A DNA stretch of 62,836 nt, taken from assembly GCA_017462035.1 (NCBI GenBank), contig JAFTRY010000020.1, forward strand, positions 1 to 62,836, given 5' to 3'. The notes below the pieces were generated by a model. The model ran no database searches. It saw only the letters and a program-made list of their open reading frames with translations, and was not told where the DNA came from. The position numbers and the translations under genes are program-made. How positions within the stretch are numbered: position 1 is the first letter of the stretch; the number at the start of each line of letters is the position of its first letter. Positions 1 through 6,989 of the stretch are shown piece by piece. The DNA comes from Clostridia bacterium. GTDB lineage: Bacteria; Bacillota; Clostridia; Oscillospirales; CAG-272.

Positions 1-67
1 AAATTCACAAAAATATGTTATAATAGTATTAGCAGATATTTTGATGAAAAAGAAGGAGTACTATCAC

Positions 68-778
68 ATGAAAAAGATAATAGCTCTGGCTATATTATTG
101 ATATGTGTTTTCGGCATGGCTGCTTGTGACAATGGTAGTCATAACGAAACACCCAATGGCTCATCTTCAGGTGACACCAATCCAGCAACAGATGCACATG
201 TTCATGATTATGGCGAGTGGTCAACGGTGAAAAATTCTACTTGTAGCGTCAAGGGCGAAGAAGAACGCATTTGCTCTTGCGGTGCTAAAGAAACTCAATA
301 CATAGATAAGCTTCCTCATACAGAAGTTGTGGATGCAGCGGTATCGCCAACATATACATCCGAAGGAAAAACCGAGGGCAAGCATTGCTCGGTTTGTAAT
401 GAGGTTATCGTGCGACAAGAAACGATCCCTGTTTTACCGGATGTTGTTATCAATGATGTGACCATCGAGAAAAAAGATGGGGTGCTTTCGGTCGGAGATA
501 CAATCACAGTTAATGTTGACGTGGATTCCCATTATGATGTTTTCATCATAAAAATTCAATTCAAGTCTGCGGTTAAACCGGAAAATGAAGCAAGTGCTTG
601 GGTTAACATAGAAAAAGGAGATCCGAAAAAAGACATTTATACAGCGACACTAACCATTTCAGACAAAATGTTTCCCGGAGATTGGTATTTGAGCTGGGCG
701 TATGTAGAAGACAAATATTCAACGTTTGAATACTACAGACCGGAACAAGAAGTCGTTGTATTTACGGTTTCCGAATAA
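68..778 (+). CDS. Secreted lipoprotein with Cys-rich and Ig-like regions
   Basis: The first 20 residues form a lipoprotein signal peptide: two lysines, a hydrophobic stretch and a lipobox ending in MAAC, so the mature protein should be membrane anchored through that Cys. After a Ser/Asn/Thr linker come two Cys-containing motifs (CSCG and CSVC) spaced by His and Gly, a pattern common in clostridial surface proteins, then a beta-rich C-terminal half that could be Ig-like. The ATG at 68 is preferred over the upstream ATG at 41 because AAGGAG lies just before it and the signal peptide begins there. A TATAAT at 19-24 may be the -10 box, but its -35 is not convincing. No enzymatic motif is seen and the ligand is unknown. 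Confidence 0.8.
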   Translation: MKKIIALAILLICVFGMAACDNGSHNETPNGSSSGDTNPATDAHVHDYGEWSTVKNSTCSVKGEEERICSCGAKETQYIDKLPHTEVVDAAVSPTYTSEGKTEGKHCSVCNEVIVRQETIPVLPDVVINDVTIEKKDGVLSVGDTITVNVDVDSHYDVFIIKIQFKSAVKPENEASAWVNIEKGDPKKDIYTATLTISDKMFPGDWYLSWAYVEDKYSTFEYYRPEQEVVVFTVSE

Positions 779-804
779 GATATTCAAACATTTACATAAT
801 CTAC

Positions 805-833
805 TTGAATGAACAGCAAATTTATGATATAAT
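805..833 (+). promoter_or_regulatory. Sigma-A-type promoter for the pRiA4b ORF-3-like gene
   Basis: TTGAAT at 805-810 and TATAAT at 828-833 are separated by exactly 17 bp. The gene start lies about 33 bp downstream of the -10 box. Confidence 0.7.
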
Positions 834-865
834 ACTCTCACAATTACATATTGGAGGTGATTTTG

Positions 866-1465
866 ATGAAAGCCCAAGTCTATGCAATGCATATCGCCTA
901 CAACGGATTTGAAGACAAGATCTGGAGAACAGTCGAAGTGTCAAGCAAATACACTATCGCCCAACTCGGATACTTAATTCTTCACACATTCGATACGTTG
1001 GCATATCATGCATTTGAGTTTTCCTTCAAAGACACACCTTATGTTCTGCCCATGATTTTTGATGAATGCGATATCGAAAACGCTGTCGATGCAACACAGG
1101 CAAAACTCCAAGATCTAAACCTTTCGGTTGGTGATACGATGGAAATGGTTTATGATTACGGCTGTTCACAGGAGTTTGATATTCGTGTTACCTCAATCTC
1201 TGACATGGCGAAAGGCACAGGCAGGCACTACCCATACGTAGTCGAAGGTCAAGGCAGGGGTATTTTGGATGACATTTCTGCTGAACAATTTGCTGATTAT
1301 ATTCATCAGATTGATATGACAGGAGAGTCAAATTTCCACGTTACCCGTGATGGTTTTGATGTCATTTGGGATTATCGCCACTTCGACCTCGAAGGAGAAA
1401 ACGTTCTCTTAAAATACGGAGTAGAACGTGTGCGCAGAGCTTACGAAGGTGAGTCGGAAGAATAG
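866..1465 (+). CDS. Plasmid pRiA4b ORF-3-like family protein
   Basis: This 199-residue protein matches the pRiA4b ORF-3-like family in the N-terminal pattern KIWRTVEV...LGYLILHTFD...HAFEF and in the later VYDYGCSQEFDIRV segment, which corresponds to the family's YDYGD.W.H motif with the acidic and Trp/His positions altered. The family is widespread in bacteria and mobile elements and its biochemical role is not established. The ATG at 866 is chosen over the in-frame TTG at 851 because GGAGGTGA sits directly upstream of it. It is a single-gene transcript with its own promoter, and the AT-rich accessory neighbourhood suggests it was acquired. Confidence 0.75.
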   Translation: MKAQVYAMHIAYNGFEDKIWRTVEVSSKYTIAQLGYLILHTFDTLAYHAFEFSFKDTPYVLPMIFDECDIENAVDATQAKLQDLNLSVGDTMEMVYDYGCSQEFDIRVTSISDMAKGTGRHYPYVVEGQGRGILDDISAEQFADYIHQIDMTGESNFHVTRDGFDVIWDYRHFDLEGENVLLKYGVERVRRAYEGESEE

Positions 1466-1519
1466 TCTACAGTAGATGATACGGTAGTCTAAGAAGCAAG
1501 CCCTTCAATGTGAATCAAC

Positions 1520-1714
1520 TACATAAGATTCGTTACAAGCATGGTGCTGACAGCCCGGAAGATAGCGGTTACTGTCAACTCCCGTCAATACCAAGGGATA
1601 AGTGTACCATCTAACAAAAAAAGCCGGACTGTTTTTATAGCACAGTACGGTACGGACGTATTTTGTAGTGGTATCACAAGAAAAAAGCCATTCGCGTAAG
1701 CGAATGGCTTTTTT
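1520..1714 (+). ncRNA. Structured RNA, copy 1 (HEARO/omega-RNA-like candidate)
   Basis: About 190 nt between two genes share long identical blocks with 2500-2696, including CCCGGAAGA, AACTCCC and AAGGGATAAGTGTACC. Two nested helices are visible: TGGTG (1542-1546) with TACCA (1589-1593), and TGACAG (1548-1553) with CTGTCA (1572-1577). In copy 2 both arms of both helices differ but still pair, which is direct covariation evidence for an RNA structure. A GTACC/GGTAT outer pairing is also possible. The RNA ends in a perfect terminator at 1681-1714. The conserved core and the lack of an ORF recall HEARO RNAs (IscB/IsrB omega RNAs), but that family call is from memory. No IscB or IsrB gene is in the window. 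Confidence 0.7.
1681..1714 (+). terminator. 15-bp perfect terminator hairpin, module copy 1
   Basis: The left arm is AAAAAAGCCATTCGC, the loop is GTAA and the right arm is its exact complement ending in six T. A-runs and T-runs on both sides make it potentially bidirectional. The same sequence is present base for base at 2663-2696. Confidence 0.9.
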
Positions 1715-1716
1715 CA

Positions 1717-1893
1717 GTGAAATTCGCCTTTGGCGAGTGAAATACTCCTTCGGAGCGTGAAATATGCTTCGCATGTGAAATGCGCTTCGCGCGTGAGGAG
1801 GCGAATTTTATTTCACATTGCGACCAACGGGAGCAATATTTCACAATTCACGAAGTGAATTATTTCACATTCGGCGTAAGCCGAATATTTCAC
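1717..1893. repeat. Mirror-linked hairpin array 1 (seven small hairpins)
   Basis: Seven different short hairpins are separated by a constant linker. The left half has linker GTGAAAT(A) and stems TCGCC, CTCC, ATGC and GCGC, all with TTT or TTC loops. The right half has linker ATTTCAC, the reverse complement, at 1810, 1838, 1862 and 1887, with stems ATTGC, ATTCAC and ATTCGGC. AATTCGCC near the left edge also pairs with GGCGAATT at the centre (1800-1807). The whole can therefore fold as one stem made of linker pairs with hairpins protruding on both sides. It lies between a terminator and the promoter of the four-helix-bundle gene and has no coding potential of its own. Confidence 0.85.
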
Positions 1894-1922
1894 TTGAAAA
1901 ACAAACGGTTTTTTGCTATAAT
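1894..1922 (+). promoter_or_regulatory. Promoter abutting hairpin array 1
   Basis: TTGAAA (1894-1899) and TATAAT (1917-1922) are spaced 17 bp. The -35 box begins on the base after the last array linker, so anything binding or extruding the array would directly affect this promoter. Confidence 0.8.
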
Positions 1923-1946
1923 AACGTCAAGAAAGGCGGCGTTACT

Positions 1947-2291
1947 ATGGCAGACTCAAAGCTTCGGGATTTATCAACCGATTTTGCGGTAAAAGTTATC
2001 AAGATGTGTGACAGCATAAAAGGTCACTATTCTCTCGTCAATCAGTTAGAGCGTTCGTCAACGTCTATCGGTGCCAATATTCACGAAGCGAATTATGCTC
2101 ATAGTAAAGCCGACTTTGTTGCTAAATTTCAAATTGCGCTGAAGGAGTGCTACGAAACGGAATATTGGCTTGAATTGTTTGTAAAATCCGAGTTAATTGA
2201 GCGCGAGTTTGCTAAAGATTTATATAATCAATGTGGTACAATCCGCAGAATGTTGATTGCTTCCATCAATACAGCAAAAGGAGAAAAATAA
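1947..2291 (+). CDS. Four-helix-bundle protein (23S rRNA intervening-sequence family)
   Basis: This 114-residue, almost entirely helical protein has the family features: an N-terminal DLSTDFAVKVIKMCD helix, a central LVNQLERSSTSIGANIHEA segment, a KADFVAKFQIALKECYETEYWL helix and a C-terminal RRMLIASI helix. The family is named for ORFs inside 23S rRNA intervening sequences and is structurally related to the Avd protein of diversity-generating retroelements. It is thought to bind nucleic acid as an oligomer, but its function is unproven. The ATG at 1947 follows AAAGGCGG. The stop overlaps the next start by one base. The gene lies directly after hairpin array 1. Confidence 0.85.
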   Translation: MADSKLRDLSTDFAVKVIKMCDSIKGHYSLVNQLERSSTSIGANIHEANYAHSKADFVAKFQIALKECYETEYWLELFVKSELIEREFAKDLYNQCGTIRRMLIASINTAKGEK

Positions 2292-2494
2292 TGTTTCTTT
2301 ACTGCTTATTTATACCCGGTTCTATGGAAAACGACGGAAACCACAACGCAACCGATGATTGCGCATTATGCAAAGCTTGGACAAAAAAGAAAGCAATCAA
2401 AAAATTCCAAAAGTTATATAGTGATTTTGACGAGTCAAATGTTTCTCGTGTTAAATATAATAAATATGGGATTGCTATATTAACAGATTACTAA
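2291..2494 (+). CDS. Small 67-residue protein coupled to the four-helix-bundle gene
   Basis: The ATG shares its A with the preceding TAA stop, and AAAGGAGAAAAAT lies just upstream, so translation is probably coupled. The protein starts with a short hydrophobic stretch (MFLYCLFIPG), has a CALC Cys pair near residue 21 and a basic C-terminal half rich in Lys, Asn and Tyr. I recognise no family. The tight coupling is the main evidence that it is real and works with the four-helix-bundle protein. Confidence 0.6.
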   Translation: MFLYCLFIPGSMENDGNHNATDDCALCKAWTKKKAIKKFQKLYSDFDESNVSRVKYNKYGIAILTDY

Positions 2495-2499
2495 AAGGC

Positions 2500-2696
2500 A
2501 TTACATAGACCTCGTTTGCAAGCATGGCGTTGCGCCCCGGAAGACAGCGGTCAAGTGCAACTCCCATCATCGCCAAGGGATAAGTGTACCCTCATGGAAA
2601 AAGTCACGGACTGTTTTTGTACGATAGCTTTATATGGATTTATTTTGTAGTGGTATCCCAAGAAAAAAGCCATTCGCGTAAGCGAATGGCTTTTTT
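2500..2696 (+). ncRNA. Structured RNA, copy 2 (HEARO/omega-RNA-like candidate)
   Basis: This is the second copy of the RNA at 1520-1714 and begins just after the small gene's stop. The helices are TGGCG (2525-2529) with CGCCA (2571-2575), and TTGCGC (2530-2535) with GTGCAA (2555-2560). Compared with copy 1, four of six pairs in the second helix have changed and still pair, while single-stranded blocks such as AAGGGATAAGTGTACC are identical. It ends in the same terminator hairpin. No protein gene of the IscB/IsrB/TnpB type accompanies it, so if it is a guide RNA it would be non-autonomous. Confidence 0.7.
2663..2696 (+). terminator. 15-bp perfect terminator hairpin, module copy 2
   Basis: It is identical over all 34 bases to the hairpin at 1681-1714 although the upstream RNA bodies have diverged, which suggests recent conversion or strong constraint on this end. 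Confidence 0.9.
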
Positions 2697-2705
2697 CAAC
2701 TAAAT

Positions 2706-2870
2706 CCGTCCTTACGGACGGGATAAATCCACCTTCGGTGGATGAAATCGCTTCGCGATGAAATCCCGCTTTGCGGGGAGAATGGGACGGATTTAATTTC
2801 ATCTGAGGCGGCACGCCGAAGATTTCATCCGAGTAGAGCGAGGATTTCATCGTGCGCAGCACGATTTCAT
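2706..2870. repeat. Mirror-linked hairpin array 2 (seven small hairpins)
   Basis: The plan is the same as array 1 with different sequence. Left-half linkers are GATAAAT or GATGAAAT, with stems CCGTCC, CCACC, TCGC and CCCGC and loops TTAC, TTC, TTC and TTT. Right-half linkers are ATTTCATC at 2796, 2822 and 2844 and ATTTCAT at 2864, with hairpins CGGC-AC-GCCG, a weak one at 2828-2844, and CGTGC-GCA-GCACG. AAATCCGTCC near the left edge pairs with GGACGGATTT at the centre, as in array 1. The 4+3 layout and mirrored linker are kept while the linker itself has changed from GTGAAAT to GATGAAAT. Confidence 0.85.
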
Positions 2871-3026
2871 TGACTGTTATCATATATAAACAAAAAGAAA
2901 TATTTTGACAGTATGCGACAGGATCAGCGTTTGATTCCTTTTTTTATACCTAAAGCTCCGAAGAGCCTTGCAATATTCCTTACGACGAGGTTTAATAAAG
3001 TTGATTTTATAACAAGGAGGACAGAT

Positions 3027-3701
3027 ATGAAGGCGAATGAAGTCAAGGAATGTTTGTTGAGAGCAGGTGTAAATTGCTTGTACCATTGCAATACCGTTGT
3101 CACCGCACTTTCTTTTCTTAGATGCGGAGGGCTGCTGTCCCGGCAAACGGCGGAAAGATTGAGATTGCCGCAAACCAGACAGGGGAGCGATGAAATGGAC
3201 AAGCTGTTGGGCGTATACAATGACATATTTTTTGATTCGGTGGATATACATGAAAGAGCTCATAAAATAAATGATTATGGAGCGGTATTGTTTGTATATT
3301 CCATTGATGTTTTGGATAGTCTGTCGAATTACGACATAGGGGTCACCCATGACAATCCCATTCGCTGGGATCCGGATATGTCTGAGAGTGAGAGATACTT
3401 TCAACGCAAGGAGGAGTTTATTTACTTTCAGAAAGGAAATTTTGCCCAGCATATTACCGTGAGAAATATCAGCGTTCCATTGCCCTTTGATTATCTATAC
3501 GAAATTGTCATTGACAATCCCGGGGAGGACAGAAGGGAATATCTCAATGAAGCACTGCGCTGTATTGCCCAAACCCTGTATGATTGTGATTTGAGCCTTT
3601 CGGTGCGGGTTCGACAGTGCCCGGATCATTGCTCGTGTATCCAAAAATATCAAAACAGTAAGCCCGGATACACATATTATAGATTTCAAACCTCATTATG
3701 A
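3027..3701 (+). CDS. Hypothetical protein, possible ADP-ribosyltransferase-like fold
   Basis: This 224-residue protein starts at the ATG after AAGGAGG (upstream in-frame residues have no ribosome binding site). The N-terminal CLYHCNTVVTALSFLRCGGL resembles the LYH-T...FL..GGLLSR opening of DarT/RES-type ADP-ribosyltransferase folds, and IFFDSVDIHER follows near residue 70. The family resemblance is by eye only and no catalytic Glu is assigned. The C-terminal part is Cys-rich (RVRQCPDHCSC). It stands alone after hairpin array 2. A toxin- or defence-related role is possible but not shown. Confidence 0.6.
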   Translation: MKANEVKECLLRAGVNCLYHCNTVVTALSFLRCGGLLSRQTAERLRLPQTRQGSDEMDKLLGVYNDIFFDSVDIHERAHKINDYGAVLFVYSIDVLDSLSNYDIGVTHDNPIRWDPDMSESERYFQRKEEFIYFQKGNFAQHITVRNISVPLPFDYLYEIVIDNPGEDRREYLNEALRCIAQTLYDCDLSLSVRVRQCPDHCSCIQKYQNSKPGYTYYRFQTSL

Positions 3702-3842
3702 TAGCAAGGGATTGTTTTATTTAGCATCGGTCAAAAATACACAAATAAACCATAAAACAAAAAGGCGGTTTGTCGATCAAAACGGATTGACAAATCGCCT
3801 TTTGAGGTGGAGAATCTTCCGCATCTAAAAAAAGCAGTCTCT

Positions 3843-5156
3843 TTATGTAGTGGGAGAAAGCTTGATGCACATGTCCATATTTACTCTGAACATGTGGTTT
3901 TCAGAGGACAGCTTCAACTCTCCGTCGTATTTTTTTACGGTTTTGTTGAGGGAATACAGACCGAAGCCGTGTAAGGTTCCATTTTCCTTGGTGGTGTTGA
4001 CAGAGTTATTGACAATTAACACCTCTTCCGCTATAGGATTTTCAATGGTGATAAAAATGAACCCGTTACTGCAAAGAGATGAAACGGAAATGATTCTTTC
4101 GATTTCTGCCGGAAGCTTCTGGCAGGCTTCCACGGCGTTATCAATGGTATTTCCGAAAATCACGCAAAGATCTACAGGTGAAAGAGCGGAGGGCGGTATT
4201 GAACCGCTAAAACGAATCGTAATGTCGCTCTCTTTGGCTTTGGCTTGCTTGTCAGCCAGTATAGCATCGACGATTCCATTGCCCGTATCATACGGCACGA
4301 TTCCGTCAGTGGCTTGACGTAAGCTGTTTTGCCCGAATTCAAGCATTTCCAATGCGGTTTTACGGTCATTTTCGTCCAGAGACTTGGTGATACCGATGCG
4401 AATATTACTAAAGTCGTGACGAAATCTTCTCAATTCATAATTTGACTTTGCGAGGGCACTGTAGTGATTGGCTTGCGCTTCCAGCTCACGTTCAAAAATT
4501 TCATTTTGCTTTTTGAGGTGGGAATTTGTGAGTACGGTAATCAACAGAACGGGAAATGTTGTGCAAACAAACAGTGACAATAGTACGAGAGATATTCGCA
4601 TAGCTATGTTCCAGGGGGCGTTTTCATTCAGAGTTGGGTTTGAAACGAGTAAACTCATAAGCCATGCGCTAATTGCGAAGGAGATGATTGTGAGGAATTT
4701 TATCCCAGATGGTAGCAGTGATACAATTTGTCTTATTTTTAAAGATATCTTACCATCGAAGCAACATATAAGGCAACACATAAAAGTGATTAAATTAAAA
4801 ATCCCCTCTACAATCGAAAAGCTATATTCTGACAATTGAAAAATACAGTTTACGGTTATGGCGAAGATAACATTTACGCAATATATCAAGGTATACGTTC
4901 CTACAAGAGATAGGAACTTACTTTTGGAAGTTAAGAGACGTACAAGAACGATTTGAATAAGCTGAATGATAGCGTGAGTATATAAAAAGACGGTATATCC
5001 CCAAAAATATGCTATCAAGATTAAAGTTGCGTATAGGCATACAAAACTGAGGAGACATAACTTTCTGTTTGGCCTATGCCCCATTATTTTGTATGAAATA
5101 CATAGCAAACTTATAAAATAAAACATAGATTCTAAAACAAGGAATACTATTTTCAT
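3843..5156 (-). CDS. AgrC-like GHKL sensor histidine kinase
   Basis: This 437-residue kinase has about six N-terminal membrane segments (to roughly residue 205) followed by a cytoplasmic dimerisation region with the phospho-acceptor motif RRFRHDFSN. The GHKL ATPase domain has the N box FGNTIDNAVEACQ and the G box HGFGLYSL. This is the AgrC/VirS layout, in which the membrane domain senses peptides. It is transcribed with the LytTR regulator directly upstream, whose stop abuts this start. No AgrB protease or AgrD precursor is found nearby, but a 15-residue peptide ORF lies divergently upstream of the pair. It acts at the membrane. Confidence 0.9.
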   Translation of the reverse strand: MKIVFLVLESMFYFISLLCISYKIMGHRPNRKLCLLSFVCLYATLILIAYFWGYTVFLYTHAIIQLIQIVLVRLLTSKSKFLSLVGTYTLIYCVNVIFAITVNCIFQLSEYSFSIVEGIFNLITFMCCLICCFDGKISLKIRQIVSLLPSGIKFLTIISFAISAWLMSLLVSNPTLNENAPWNIAMRISLVLLSLFVCTTFPVLLITVLTNSHLKKQNEIFERELEAQANHYSALAKSNYELRRFRHDFSNIRIGITKSLDENDRKTALEMLEFGQNSLRQATDGIVPYDTGNGIVDAILADKQAKAKESDITIRFSGSIPPSALSPVDLCVIFGNTIDNAVEACQKLPAEIERIISVSSLCSNGFIFITIENPIAEEVLIVNNSVNTTKENGTLHGFGLYSLNKTVKKYDGELKLSSENHMFRVNMDMCIKLSPTT

Positions 5157-5864
5157 TTACAGCCTCAAATAATAGTTCTTAACAAACTCTTTGTACGCTC
5201 TTTTAAAGTCTGCGGCGTTATGACGACCAACGATGACTCTTTCTCCGTTCATAAGCAATATTTGGTTGTTATCAATTTGATCTATATGGTACATATTTAC
5301 CGCATAAGACTTATGCACTCGATAGAAACAATATTGTGGCAAAAGTTTTAGAACTCCGCCAAGAGTCTTGGAACTATGTACAGTGTCATGTATCGTACGT
5401 ATGATGCAATATTTTCCATCACCTTCTAGATAAACAACGTCTTTGGATGCGATAGTTTTTTGACCGTCATAATCGTTGATAATAATCGGAGCCAACATTT
5501 TTTGCTGGCGAATATAAGAGTCTAATGTTGTTTCAATATCGGTAGGGGAAATAGGTTTTTTGAAAAAGCGGTAGGGAGTTACTTCAAAAGACTCAAAAAC
5601 AAAATCAGGATAATTGGTAACGAATACAATGCTGCATGTGCAATTCTTCTTGCGTAGCATTCGGGCTGTTGTCATACCATCTAGAGCGGGCATTTGATAA
5701 TCCATGAAAATTATGTCAAATATTAGGTCAGACGATAGCAAATCCTTGCCGTTACTGTACTCGTAAATATCCAGTTGGATCCGTCTATCTTTTTTATAAT
5801 TAACCATGTATGCCCTAAGCTCATTTCTGAAAGCTGATGCATCGTCACATATAGCTATTTGCAT
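5157..5864 (-). CDS. AgrA-like LytTR response regulator
   Basis: This 235-residue regulator has an N-terminal receiver (CDD acidic patch near residue 7, phospho-acceptor in IIFMDYQMPALDG, conserved Lys in FKKPI) and a C-terminal LytTR DNA-binding domain with the motif FYRVHKSYAVN. It is the first gene of the pair with the AgrC-like kinase, with an AGGAGTGAAAGG ribosome binding site and a possible -10 (TATAAG) upstream. LytTR regulators of this type usually activate their own locus, so the divergent interval 5865-5966 is the likely operator. Confidence 0.92.
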   Translation of the reverse strand: MQIAICDDASAFRNELRAYMVNYKKDRRIQLDIYEYSNGKDLLSSDLIFDIIFMDYQMPALDGMTTARMLRKKNCTCSIVFVTNYPDFVFESFEVTPYRFFKKPISPTDIETTLDSYIRQQKMLAPIIINDYDGQKTIASKDVVYLEGDGKYCIIRTIHDTVHSSKTLGGVLKLLPQYCFYRVHKSYAVNMYHIDQIDNNQILLMNGERVIVGRHNAADFKRAYKEFVKNYYLRL

Positions 5865-5966
5865 GAATTACCTTTCACTCCTACTTTTAACACTTATACT
5901 CCAACGTCTATTAAAAATAAAATCCCTTTTTGTTACTATTAAGAAAAAACAGAAGGGGATAGGAAA

Positions 5967-6014
5967 ATGGCTACTGCATTGATAGATTTGCTGAGAATTA
6001 TTTTTGGATTCTAA
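5967..6014 (+). CDS. 15-residue hydrophobic peptide ORF next to the Agr-like pair
   Basis: The reading frame encodes MATALIDLLRIIFGF and stops. The ATG is preceded by AGAAGGGGATAGG, a usable Shine-Dalgarno, and the transcript would meet the 16-bp inverted repeat at 6049-6100. As a helix the peptide would be amphipathic, with one Asp and one Arg. It is divergent from the AgrA/AgrC-like genes, where an autoinducer precursor would be expected, but it lacks the charged C-terminal tail and Cys of AgrD. It may be a signal, a leader peptide or chance. The strong ribosome binding site and the terminator favour a real gene. Confidence 0.4.
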   Translation: MATALIDLLRIIFGF

Positions 6015-6048
6015 GAGAAATGAGCATCTGCTTACAATCCATTGCCTC

Positions 6049-6100
6049 GAAAATGAAATCGAATAAAACGATTTCGGTAAGTTAATTCGATTTCATTTTC
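6049..6100. terminator. 16-bp inverted repeat between convergent genes
   Basis: GAAAATGAAATCGAAT (6049-6064) is repeated exactly in inverse at 6085-6100. The right arm covers the last codons of the XRE gene. It can end transcripts from both sides, although no long T-run follows it. Confidence 0.5.
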
Positions 6101-6414
6101 TTATCGGCACACAGGATCAGGTCAATCAACAGAGAACGTTGTTCGGCAGACCAGCTCTGAATGATCTGCTCTATTTCCGAAGGATTTCCCGATATTGCCA
6201 GTTTGCTTCCATCAGAGACAAGCAGGGCAATATCGATACACAATATATCGGCGATTTGATACAGACGGGGTAACGAAACCTTGGCGTTACCGCGTTCAAT
6301 TTGGCTAATAAAGCTTTCCGAAACCTCTAACTTTTCTGCCAAAGTCGCCTGCGTCATTCCTGCCTTTTTTCGATTGGATGCGATTCTTCTGCCGATTGCT
6401 TTATAATCTACCAT
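6082..6414 (-). CDS. XRE-family helix-turn-helix regulator
   Basis: This 110-residue protein has an N-terminal HTH_3 domain: IGRRIASNRKKAGMTQATLAEKL, then the recognition helix in SESFISQIERG and the closing LPRLYQIADIL. The C-terminal ~45 residues end in a Lys-rich tail and form a short helical extension. The ATG giving MVDYK is chosen because AGGTGG lies five bases upstream. The gene is divergent from a 23-residue peptide ORF, an arrangement seen for small regulators that control or sense a neighbouring peptide. The promoter TATACT may lie in the shared interval. Confidence 0.85.
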   Translation of the reverse strand: MVDYKAIGRRIASNRKKAGMTQATLAEKLEVSESFISQIERGNAKVSLPRLYQIADILCIDIALLVSDGSKLAISGNPSEIEQIIQSWSAEQRSLLIDLILCADKKMKSN

Positions 6415-6550
6415 CTTAACCACCTAATAATTATTTATTATTAAGTTAAGTATACACTGATTTGCTCTATTTTAGAAGAAATCTATAGATTAATATATTA
6501 TTTATAGGTGCGAGTCTGCGACAAAAAAATTCATTGCGAGGTAGTATTCC

Positions 6551-6622
6551 ATGGACAAGCAGTTCGATTTAAACGGGAAATACTATCTTTGTACAAAATT
6601 AACAAATATCTCAGAAAAATAA
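6551..6622 (+). CDS. 23-residue peptide ORF divergent from the XRE regulator
   Basis: The frame starts MDKQFDLNGKYYLCTK and ends in SEK. A GAGGT ribosome binding site lies about eight bases upstream, and a terminator hairpin (6639-6670) follows the stop within 20 bases, so it would make a tidy monocistronic mRNA. The peptide is polar and Tyr-rich with one Cys, with no signal sequence. I recognise no family. Its place opposite an XRE gene suggests regulation by it or a signalling role. Confidence 0.35.
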   Translation: MDKQFDLNGKYYLCTKLTNISEK

Positions 6623-6638
6623 TTGAATACAATTTTGG

Positions 6639-6670
6639 AAAGCCGAAAATGTTTATTTTTGGCTTTTTTT
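6639..6670 (+). terminator. Rho-independent terminator after the 23-residue ORF
   Basis: AAAGCC pairs with GGCTTT, with additional inner A/T pairs, and is followed by seven T. The interval 6671-6989 holds no ORF I can support, only A-rich sequence. Confidence 0.75.
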
Positions 6671-6989
6671 GATATCTCCTTCAAAAAACATAGAAGTTTT
6701 CATTAGAAATAGAAACAATAAATTTTGGGTTTGTGTTTGGAAAAATATTATGAGAAATAACAGGAAACACGTTCTAAAGAAAATTTGGAAAACACGGATA
6801 GGGAAAAGAGAGGATAGAAATGAGGTTGCTTGTTTCGGCATGGAACGAACGCCGAGGAACCGGATAGACTCTTTCTCAAAGCCTGCAATGAAAAGCATCG
6901 GGAGCTTTGCTATAACGATACGATTATCGCTCATGGCTCAGTATATCCGTATCCATGGAATGAGAAGTTGGAAAATGAGGTGAACGAAG

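Noticed and set aside
1717..2870. Hairpin arrays as a CRISPR array
   Set aside because: The constant units are only 7-8 bases, the variable units are hairpins, and orientation flips in the middle; no cas genes are present.
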